In this document: positions 49,120-57,039 of the stretch, in pieces
Layout: each line of letters starts with the position of its first letter
How positions within the stretch are numbered: the first letter of the stretch is position 1
DNA from: Pneumocystis sp. 'macacae'
Taxonomy: Eukaryota > Ascomycota > Pneumocystomycetes > Pneumocystales > Pneumocystaceae
Length of the DNA: 64,000 nt
Reading direction: 5' to 3'
NCBI GenBank assembly: GCA_018127085.1
Contig: CM030727.1
Span: 426,761-490,760 of the forward strand
Translations under genes and position numbers: made by a program
Notes under the pieces: generated by a model
What the model was told of the DNA's origin: nothing
The model's input: the letters and a program-made list of their open reading frames with translations, nothing else
Databases searched by the model: none

Positions 49120-50187
49120 AATGAATGAGTAAGATCGGAAAAAAAACATATATATTTTGGAATGAATAAAGTTTAGGGAACAGCATCTATATTTAGGATA
49201 AGCATGGTTTAGGAGGTGGCATGTATATTTGTAATGGGTGAGATCTAGAAAAGAATATGTATTTGTATATTTGGGCAGAAAGAATAAGACAAAAAAGAAT
49301 AAAAGATACCAAAGAAATGACTCTTCAACAATTCATCATACATTTTGAGTAACATTAACCTGTATTTTTAATTCAATCAACTTGTACTTTTATAACTCGC
49401 TTTCTATCTATTCAGATATATTTATCCTAATAATCTTTTCAAAAGCACAGCCAAAGGATTAAGGAAGAAGTCATAAAAGATATTCCTTGAAAATACTTGA
49501 TATGAAAATAACAGAAAAATACAATTGTCAAGCATTTTATCTGATTTTATGGGAAACTATATTTAAATTTATAGGATACAATATAGAACCATTTTAAAAT
49601 AAGATTTATTAACATTACTGAATGTGATTTACTGACATTACTGAATGGAATTTACTAGCATCATTTAACTATTTCATAAAAAGAATTTAATGAGTTTAAA
49701 GGAATATAAAGGAATATTTATAAAATAAAGTAGCATATATTGGAATATGGGAAATATAATCATGTATTTAATTCAAAAAAACGGATATTTTAAAAACATT
49801 ATCTAAAAATAATATTTATTTTCTTAAAATAATTTTTATTACGTATTTTTATTTTTTTAAAATGCACTAGAAAGTCAAACCTTTTAGAAAAAAGAAAACC
49901 CTGCATTTTGAAAGAACCTTGTTTCTTGATAAATACAAACCGATTCATATTTTCAACTTGTTTTCAGAATTTATAGCAACGTATCATGTATATTAAAGGA
50001 ACCTCACATTGTTTCAGAAGTCTTTTAAGAACAAAAATTCAATGCATGCTTTTACTGTAAGATTCTTTTAAACCATGTTTTATACTTGAGAATGGATATA
50101 CAAAATAGTTGAGATGACTAAGCAAAAGTACGCTTCATAAACTTGGAAGAGTAGCTGCACATGAAATAGAAGCCAAGCACGCGACGT
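49120..50187. other. Intergenic region before the CRJE donor genes
   Basis: About 1.07 kb without a gene. It begins with MSG 3' flank including the shared motif ATGGTTTAGGAGGTGGCATG at 49204-49223. It is clearly less AT-rich than the gene deserts upstream. A short direct repeat (ATTTACT.ACATTACTGAAT) sits near 49620-49650. No promoter, leader or ATG feeds into the following donor gene. Confidence 0.55.
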
Positions 50188-50199
50188 ATTCTAAAGAGT

Positions 50200-50235
50200 T
50201 CAGCACGGGCGGTGGCGCGGGCGGTTAAGAGGCGG
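50200..50235 (+). promoter_or_regulatory. Conserved recombination junction element (CRJE) of MSG donor 1
   Basis: This GC-rich segment in AT-rich surroundings encodes S-ARAV-ARAV-KRR. The core GCGCGGGCGGTTAAGAGGCG is preceded by a tandem 12-base partial copy (GCACGGGCGGTG). A GTG stands where the expressed gene would have ATG. In Pneumocystis the CRJE is the shared identity at which a donor replaces the MSG behind the single upstream conserved sequence (UCS). KR is the likely kexin cleavage site. Confidence 0.85.
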
Positions 50236-53193
50236 GCGCAGCAAGCACAGAGTGATGGGATTGATGAGGAGCATATTTTGGCATTGATTTTGAAAGGAGA
50301 TTATAGTGATGATACTAAATGCAAAAAAAAACTAAAAGAATACTGTGAAAATTTGAAAAAAGTAGATGAAAACTTTAGTATCAATTCAAAATTAAAGGAT
50401 GTTTGTGAAAACAATGGTGAAAAAAAATGTAAAGATTTGAAAACTAATGTTGAAACAAAATGTAATACATTTAAAACAAAACTTGAAAAAGTATATCAGA
50501 ATCCATCTGATGATAATTGTAAGGAGAATGAACGACAATGTCTATTTTTGGAAGCAGCATGTGAAAAGGATCTTAAAGATAAGTGTAACGAGTTGAGAAA
50601 TAAATGTTATAAGAAAAAACGTAACGAAGTGGCGGATGAAGTTCTTTTAAGGGCGCTTAGCGGGAAGCTTAAAGAAGCAAAATCATGTAAGGAGAAACTT
50701 GAGGAAGTTTGCCTGGAATTGAGTGGAGAAAGTGATGAATTGATGGTGCGATGTTTTGACAAGGAAGAAGTGTGTAAAAACCTTATAGCTAAGAAAGAAA
50801 GTATCTGTGAATCCCTCAAAAATGAACTTAAAGATCTGGAAAAAAAAGATGGGTTGGAAACGAAATGCCTGCCATTACTTAAGAAATGCTACTTTTACAG
50901 CACAGATTGTAATGATAAAGATAAACCACAATGCGAGAAACTCAAAAGTAGTTGCGAAGAAAAGGGGATAATTTACGAGAAACCGGGTTCAGACTTTGAG
51001 CCCACGCGGCCGGGGCTTACAGTGGCAGAAGAAATAGAGCTGCAGGAGCTTTATAGGGAGGCAGCAAAGGAAGGGGTCTATATTGGGCGACCGCCTGCAA
51101 GAGATGCAGCTGAACTTTTGCTCTTGCTGAGTCGAGGCAATGCAGGATCACAAGTCAAAGAAAACTGTGAAAAAGCACTTGAAAAAAAATGTGAAGATCT
51201 TAAAGAGCATGAACTTCTGAAGAGTTTCTGTGATGGAGGTACTAATAAAGCAAGTAATAATGGAACGGAAGAATGCGATAATTTGCAAAAAAAGCAGGTG
51301 ACAAGCATCACAACTCTTACTACAAAAATCGAAAATGTATTTCTTGTTGTAACTAGCAAAAATACCGTTGGATGGCATGATCTACCCATATTTCTTACTG
51401 AGAAGGATTGCAGAACTCTGGAATCAGATTGTCTTTATTTAGAAGGTCAAGGGCCTACTGACAAGCCTTGTAGTAATCTAAGAGCGGCGTGCTACAAAAG
51501 GGGGCTCTATGCTGTAGCAAATGAGGCATTGCAAAGCAAATTGCGGGGATCATTGCAGGGTTCAAATGGAACGTGGCTTGAAAATCTTCAAAAGGAAGTG
51601 GCAAAAGTTTGCAAGGAACTAAAAGGACTGAGCGATGAGCTGTTCGTGCTGTGCATGAACCCGAAAAACACAGCTCTTACGCTTTCAACAGACTTGCGGA
51701 TGAGGGCAATCTATCTGTTGGAACTCTTGAATGAAAGACGTGATTTCCCGACGAGAAATGACTGCAAGGAGTTGGAAAAGAAGTGTAAGGACTTGGGACC
51801 GGATTCAAGAGAGATTTGGTGGCCGTGTTATACACTGAATCAGAATTGCAGACGGTTGGAGAGTGCAGAACAGCTGGAGGAGGTGTTGCTGAAGGAGAAG
51901 ACAAAAGATTTGGATGACTTTGATCATTGTGTAGAAAAGTTGAGTGAACGATGCAGTGCATGGAACAGGAGGAGGGATCGGTTTGCTCTTGCATGCCTGG
52001 CGCAGAATGTTACGTGCAGGATTATCACGAAGAGCGTCAAGTCCAAGTGTGCAGCATTAGATGGGCATATGAAAACAGAAAAAGTTGTAGAGGAGGTGAA
52101 GAAGAATAATGGCAAAAAAGAATCATTATGTAGCTCTTGGTGGCCATATTGCAATAAGTATATGTCAAGTTGCAAGGATCTAGCGACTGATGATAATAAT
52201 TGCAAAGGACTTAAAAAGGAATGCAAATCATTTATTGAGAGGGAGGGATTGGAAAAAAAAGTACTCGATGAGTTAAAAGGTCATTTGACGACGGAGGAAA
52301 AATGCAAGAACACACTTAACATATACTGCACACAATGGGCAAATGCAACCAATGAACTCAGCACTTTGTGCACAAAAAAAGACAAAAATGATACTGAAGT
52401 TAGAAAAGAACTCTGTGAAAAACTAGTAAAAAAAGTCAAGAAGCAATGTCCTGAACTAAAGGAAAAACTTATAAAGGCAAAAGAGGAATTGGAAAAAAAA
52501 GAAAAAGAATATAAAGATATCAAGAATAAAGCGGTAGAAGCGATGAAAGTAGCAAATCTTGTTTTAGCTACAACGAATGTAGCAGGAAATAAGGCAGAAA
52601 ACCAAGCAGCAGCAGCAGCAGCAAAAAGTGAAAAACGATTTAAGCTTATTAGGAGAGATGTAACACTAAAGGCACATGTGACACAAAAGGAGCTTGAGGC
52701 ATTTGATTTGGTGTCACAGGCGTTGAGTTTATATGTAGAGCTAAAGGAGATATGCGACGATTCAGTGAAGAAGTGTGGATTCAAAGGGGAGTGCCCGCAA
52801 TGTGAAGATGCATGCAACACAATAGAAAACAAATGTAATGGATTGAAACCACTAGAAGTGAGGGAGCACAAAGTACACACAGAGACAAAGACAGAAACAA
52901 CGACGACGACTAAGATAGTCGGACAAGAAGGAAAGACATTGGGTGAGCAGTGTAAATCGATTCAGACAACAGATGTGTGGGTCACGAAGACATCAACGCA
53001 TACCAGTACATCGACATCCACATCGACCACGACGTCGACAGTCACACTGACATCAACAAGGCGGTGCAAGCCTACAAGATGTACGACAGGGGATGAGGCG
53101 GGGGATGTGACGCCAAGCGGGGGGCTGAAGATGACGGGATGGAGTGTAATGAAGGGTTTCTTGTTGGGAATGATTATTTCGGTTATGATTTAA
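50212..53193 (+). CDS. MSG donor gene 1 (CRJE type, lacks start codon)
   Basis: The open frame of 993 codons starts at the CRJE with GTG rather than ATG. It has no signal peptide, intron or leader, which is the hallmark of silent MSG donors. The sequence opens ARAVKRRAQQAQSDG, then EEHILALILKGDYSDDTKC, followed by the usual cysteine modules (CLFLEAACEKDLKDKC, CYFYSTDCNDKDKPQC, CLYLEGQG). The middle holds NERRDFPTRNDCKELEKKC and the WWPYCNKYMSSC block. A coiled region and a poly-Ala run (QAAAAAAKSEK) follow. The tail is Ser/Thr-rich (THTSTSTSTSTTTSTVTLTS) with a hydrophobic end (SVMKGFLLGMIISVMI) for GPI. GC content rises toward the 3' half. It should be expressed only after recombination into the UCS site, which is not in this window. 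Confidence 0.9.
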   Translation: MARAVKRRAQQAQSDGIDEEHILALILKGDYSDDTKCKKKLKEYCENLKKVDENFSINSKLKDVCENNGEKKCKDLKTNVETKCNTFKTKLEKVYQNPSDDNCKENERQCLFLEAACEKDLKDKCNELRNKCYKKKRNEVADEVLLRALSGKLKEAKSCKEKLEEVCLELSGESDELMVRCFDKEEVCKNLIAKKESICESLKNELKDLEKKDGLETKCLPLLKKCYFYSTDCNDKDKPQCEKLKSSCEEKGIIYEKPGSDFEPTRPGLTVAEEIELQELYREAAKEGVYIGRPPARDAAELLLLLSRGNAGSQVKENCEKALEKKCEDLKEHELLKSFCDGGTNKASNNGTEECDNLQKKQVTSITTLTTKIENVFLVVTSKNTVGWHDLPIFLTEKDCRTLESDCLYLEGQGPTDKPCSNLRAACYKRGLYAVANEALQSKLRGSLQGSNGTWLENLQKEVAKVCKELKGLSDELFVLCMNPKNTALTLSTDLRMRAIYLLELLNERRDFPTRNDCKELEKKCKDLGPDSREIWWPCYTLNQNCRRLESAEQLEEVLLKEKTKDLDDFDHCVEKLSERCSAWNRRRDRFALACLAQNVTCRIITKSVKSKCAALDGHMKTEKVVEEVKKNNGKKESLCSSWWPYCNKYMSSCKDLATDDNNCKGLKKECKSFIEREGLEKKVLDELKGHLTTEEKCKNTLNIYCTQWANATNELSTLCTKKDKNDTEVRKELCEKLVKKVKKQCPELKEKLIKAKEELEKKEKEYKDIKNKAVEAMKVANLVLATTNVAGNKAENQAAAAAAKSEKRFKLIRRDVTLKAHVTQKELEAFDLVSQALSLYVELKEICDDSVKKCGFKGECPQCEDACNTIENKCNGLKPLEVREHKVHTETKTETTTTTKIVGQEGKTLGEQCKSIQTTDVWVTKTSTHTSTSTSTSTTTSTVTLTSTRRCKPTRCTTGDEAGDVTPSGGLKMTGWSVMKGFLLGMIISVMI

Positions 53194-53525
53194 GAGTGAA
53201 TGAACATGGTTTGGGACTGCATGTATATTTAAGGAATGATTAACATGAAGTGCATTTGAAAAGACATATCCTCGCGTAATTCTCCTATGTTACCCTTTGA
53301 CAAATCCCTTATGTTTATCTTATCAGTATTTCATACTCAGTTACCGTGTCTTTTATCTCCATTTATCGTAATTTAGCTTCTGTGTTTTACCCCGCATTAC
53401 CCCACACAAATTTTAGATATATCACGTGACACCAAAGATAAGAAGGGGCACACTCTGAATATCTTTTGCTTTCACGTAAAAGTTCAAGGTGAAACAGGTT
53501 TGTCTCTCATTTCGTCGGCCATAAT
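53194..53525. other. Spacer between MSG donors with conserved flank motifs
   Basis: The 332-base spacer holds the shared MSG 3' flank motif (53204-53238) and a TTTTACCCCGCATTACCCCA element at 53385-53404 continuing into CACAAATTTTA. It also holds a TCACGTGAC site at 53422-53430. No promoter or leader for the next gene is seen. Confidence 0.6.
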
Positions 53526-53560
53526 TTGGCGCGGGGGGCGGCGCGGGCGGTCAAGAGGCG
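53526..53560 (+). promoter_or_regulatory. CRJE of MSG donor 2
   Basis: The sequence encodes L-ARGA-ARAV-KRR; the core GCGCGGGCGGTCAAGAGGCG lies at 53538-53557. As in donor 1, a degenerate 12-base tandem copy (GCGCGGGGGGCG) precedes the core. TTG stands in place of ATG. Confidence 0.85.
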
Positions 53561-56516
53561 GGATGCAGGGGGGAAAGGAGTTAATGTATATGAGGATGAA
53601 GAACATCTCTTGGCTTTGATTTTAAGAGAAGATAATCTAGGAGAACAACAGTGCAAAGGAAAATTAAAAGGATACTGTGGAGAATTAAAAAAAATAGATC
53701 CTAAATTAGATAATATGGGTGAAAAACTAAAAGGAATATGCAAAGACGGCACAGAAGAAACAAAATGTAAAAATCTTCAAGCAAAAGTCACAAAAAAATG
53801 CACTGATTTTAAAACTGAACTTGAGAAAGAATTAGTAAAAAAATTTTCAGAATTAACGGATGATATCTGTCTAAAGAATCAGGAACAGTGCCTGTTTTTG
53901 GAAGCAGCATGTCCTAATGAACTTAAAGAGAACTGTATTAAGTTAAGGACGAATTGCTACCAGAAGAAGCGTGAGGAGGTAGCAGAGGAAGCTCTTTTGA
54001 GGGCGCTTAGCGGGAGTCTTAAAAATGATGGTGAATGTAAAAAGAAGATTAAGGATGTTTGTCTTGAATTGGCCCAAGAAAGTGACGAATTGTTGAAGAA
54101 ATGCACAGATACGGATAGTACATGCGCTCCTTTATTAGAAGCAGCAGGAAAAAAATGCGAAAATCTAAAAAAAGAGGTACAAAAAGCATTGACTGATAAT
54201 AAACTACAAGAAAATGGGCGATCTTTACTTATGAAATGCTACTTTTACGGAGCAAATTGCAAAAATGAGGAGTCAAAATGTGATGAATTGAAAGAAAAGT
54301 GTAAAAAAGAAGAAATAGTTTATACGCCACCGGTTTCAGATTTTGATCCTACACAACCAAAACCTACACTGGCAGAAGAAATAGGTTTGCGAGCGCTTTA
54401 TGAGGAAGCAGCAGCAGATGGCATTATAATTGAAACAATATTAGAAGGAGATCTTCTTGATTTGTTAGTATTATTATCAGAAGATAATTTTGATAAAGAT
54501 AAATGTCAGAAGGTTCTCACTAATAAATGCAAGTTTATTGATTATCTTGGAGAAAGTATAAAAGAATTGTGCAACGATAATGGAAAATATGACGCTAGAT
54601 GTCAAAAATTTAAAGGGGATTTTGATAAAAGAAAGCAAACTCTGACTACAAAGCTTGAAAGCGAAGGTTTTGAAGATAAGATTATGTTATGGAATGAATT
54701 ACCAGAATTCTTTACTAAAAGTCACTGCACAAAACTACAAACGGACTGTTTTTACTTTGAAAGTCAATCTTCTCTTAAGAAGCTATGCAACAATGTTAAG
54801 ATAGCGTGTTATAAAAAGGGACTTGACACATTAGCAAATGAGGTGTTGCAGGAAAAGCTGCGAGGGAAGCTTTATTATAAAATTGGAGAATCGCCCGAGG
54901 AGCTTCCAAAGAAACTGATAGAATCATGTAAAGAGCTGAAAAGCATAAGTAAAGAACTGTTCGTGCTGTGTATGCAACCAACAGATACAATCGGTGTGCT
55001 GTTAGAAGATTTGCGTATAAAGACAGACTTGTTGCAAGACCACTTGAACGAGAACCGGGATCTCCCAACGAGGCAGCACTGCACGGATTTATTGAAGAAG
55101 TGCGAAGACTTGGGGCAAGACTCGAGGGAAATTGAGTGGCCCTGCCGGACGCTGAGGCACCACTGCGCAAGGCTGGGCGTTGCGGAGCAGCTGGAGGAGG
55201 TCTTCTTGCAGGAGAAGGTCAGTGACCTGGATAAGTTTGAGTCGTGCGTAGAAACACTGAGAGGGCGATGCAGTGGGTGGGGGAGACGGGGGAGGACGCG
55301 GTACGCGCTTGGGTGTGTCGCGCCGAACGCCACCTGCACGTACCTCACACAAAATGTGGGTGCGAAGTGCGCCGTGCTGGGTGAGCGCATGGAAAAGAGT
55401 AAAGTTGTAGAAGAGGTGAAGAAAGAGGACAAAAAAGAAGAAACATGCAGCAATTGGATGCCGTTCTGTAGCAAATTCATGTATAGTTGCAAGAATCTAA
55501 CGACCAATGGCAACCACAATTGCGAAAAATTAAAGGAGGAATGCAAATCATTCATTGAGAGAGAAGAATTGGAAGTGAAACTGCTTGATAAGTTAAAGGG
55601 AAACTTGAAAACACAGCAGAAATGTAAAGAAGAACTCGACAGATATTGCACTGAATGGGAAAATGCAAAAAATGGGCTTGAGACTTTGTGCACTGATAGC
55701 ACTGGAAAAAAAGATGTTAGGGATAAACTTTGTGAAAAATTGATAAATCAAGTGAAGAAGCAGTGTCCTGTGCTGGAAAGGAAACTCACAAAGGCTAGTG
55801 AGGAGTTGAAAGAGAAAGCAGATGAATATGAAAATATTAAAAATAAGGCACAAGATGCATTGAAAACAGCAAACCTTGTTTTAGTTACAACAAAGGCAAC
55901 AAACGGTTTAGGAAATAAAGAAGCAGCAGCCAAACCTGATGTGGCAAAAAATGCAGCACAGTTTAGACTTGTAAGAAGAAATCTAGCAGCAAAAATAACA
56001 GAAGACGAAATAAAGGCATTTGATTTGGTATCGCAGGCGTTGAGTTTGTATGTAGAGTTGAAGGAGGAGTGTCAAGATCTACTGAAGGGGTGTGGGTTTA
56101 AAGAAGAGTGTGATAAGTGCAAAGATGCATGCAACACAATAGAAAGCAAATGCAATGGATTGAAACCGTTGGAGGTGACGGAGCACAAAGTGCAGATAGA
56201 GACAAAGAATATAACAATAACGATAAAAGAGACAGTCGGGCCAGGAGGAGAAAAGACAGGAGACGCAGAGAAATGCACGTCGATCCGGACAACAGATACA
56301 TGGATTACGAAGACATCGACACACACAAGCACATCCACATCCACGTCGACGACGACATCGACGGTGACGCTGACGTCGACAAGAAAATGCAGGCCTACAA
56401 AATGTACGACAGAGGGCGAGGAGGCTGGCGAGGTGAAGCCGAGTGGGGGGCTGAGGATGCGCGGGTGGGGCGTGAAGGGGGTGTTGTTGGGGATGATGAT
56501 TTCGGTTATGATTTAG
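53526..56516 (+). CDS. MSG donor gene 2 (CRJE type, lacks start codon)
   Basis: The open frame of 996 codons starts in the CRJE without an ATG, leader or intron. After ARAVKRRDAGGK the MSG opening is EEHLLALILREDNLGEQQC. Cysteine modules follow in the same order as donor 1 (CLFLEAACPNELKENC, CYFYGANCKNEESKC, CFYFESQSS). The second half includes ENRDLPTRQHCTDLLKKC, a strikingly GC-rich segment at about 55,020-55,400 (LRHHCARLGVAEQLEE region), and WMPFCSKFMYSC. The tail is THTSTSTSTSTTTSTVTLTS with a hydrophobic end (GVKGVLLGMMISVMI). The last 60 residues are nearly identical to donor 1, the middle much less so, which suggests mosaicism. It should be a silent donor. It is the most telomere-proximal MSG here. 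Confidence 0.9.
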   Translation: MARGAARAVKRRDAGGKGVNVYEDEEHLLALILREDNLGEQQCKGKLKGYCGELKKIDPKLDNMGEKLKGICKDGTEETKCKNLQAKVTKKCTDFKTELEKELVKKFSELTDDICLKNQEQCLFLEAACPNELKENCIKLRTNCYQKKREEVAEEALLRALSGSLKNDGECKKKIKDVCLELAQESDELLKKCTDTDSTCAPLLEAAGKKCENLKKEVQKALTDNKLQENGRSLLMKCYFYGANCKNEESKCDELKEKCKKEEIVYTPPVSDFDPTQPKPTLAEEIGLRALYEEAAADGIIIETILEGDLLDLLVLLSEDNFDKDKCQKVLTNKCKFIDYLGESIKELCNDNGKYDARCQKFKGDFDKRKQTLTTKLESEGFEDKIMLWNELPEFFTKSHCTKLQTDCFYFESQSSLKKLCNNVKIACYKKGLDTLANEVLQEKLRGKLYYKIGESPEELPKKLIESCKELKSISKELFVLCMQPTDTIGVLLEDLRIKTDLLQDHLNENRDLPTRQHCTDLLKKCEDLGQDSREIEWPCRTLRHHCARLGVAEQLEEVFLQEKVSDLDKFESCVETLRGRCSGWGRRGRTRYALGCVAPNATCTYLTQNVGAKCAVLGERMEKSKVVEEVKKEDKKEETCSNWMPFCSKFMYSCKNLTTNGNHNCEKLKEECKSFIEREELEVKLLDKLKGNLKTQQKCKEELDRYCTEWENAKNGLETLCTDSTGKKDVRDKLCEKLINQVKKQCPVLERKLTKASEELKEKADEYENIKNKAQDALKTANLVLVTTKATNGLGNKEAAAKPDVAKNAAQFRLVRRNLAAKITEDEIKAFDLVSQALSLYVELKEECQDLLKGCGFKEECDKCKDACNTIESKCNGLKPLEVTEHKVQIETKNITITIKETVGPGGEKTGDAEKCTSIRTTDTWITKTSTHTSTSTSTSTTTSTVTLTSTRKCRPTKCTTEGEEAGEVKPSGGLRMRGWGVKGVLLGMMISVMI

Positions 56517-56940
56517 AAATGGGTAAATATGGTTTGGGACGGGCATGTATATTTAGGGAATAATAAGTGCATTTTACCGGGACGCTCTCCCCGCACCTCG
56601 TAGTGTGCACGCCAGCCTCCGCACACAGTGTATTCCTGCCTCACAGTATGCCGTGTGCGCGTTGGATGCGCTTTAGATGCGTGTGGGCGTGTTTTGGACG
56701 CGTCTGGGACGCGCGTGTTTGCCCGAAATTAGTCCGGAACTACCCCGCATTTACCCCGCATTTACCCCGCAAAAAAATAAAATTTGTGTGGGGTAAGCGC
56801 AAGCAGCAGGGAGGGGGGGCGGCTACCCCGCATTTGTGGCTGAAAACGGAAACGCCCCACCGAAAAAGCAGAATTTGTGTGGGGTAAATGTGGGGTAAAA
56901 CGAATGAGCGAAGGTGTGCACAAGAGTTGAGAGGGGGGCA
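56517..56940. repeat. MSG 3' flank and TACCCCGCA direct/inverted repeats
   Basis: The region starts with the shared MSG 3' flank (56527-56563). Three direct TACCCCGCAT units lie at about 56741-56770, with one more at 56824. Inverse copies (AATTTGTGTGGGGTAA) lie at about 56780-56796 and 56872-56887, followed by ATGTGGGGTAAAA. The two sets could pair across the intervening 20-100 bases. Open frames here are not believable genes. Confidence 0.7.
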
Positions 56941-57039
56941 GATTAAGGAATAATATGCAAAAGTAGATGTTTGCGCGGGATTTGCGTTGATTTCGACTCA
57001 ATTGGAGGCGGAAAGAATGGAATAAACGGTTTTTTCCTG

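Noticed and set aside
54796..55702. Long minus-strand frames inside MSG donor 2
   Set aside because: The MSG frame covers the same DNA with full family similarity. The antisense frames arise from the GC-rich patch and have no recognisable content.
56079..56887. Plus- and minus-strand frames at the end of donor 2 and in the TACCCCGCA region
   Set aside because: One runs antisense or out of frame through the MSG Ser/Thr tail. The other is GC-rich repeat DNA without codon pattern or homology.
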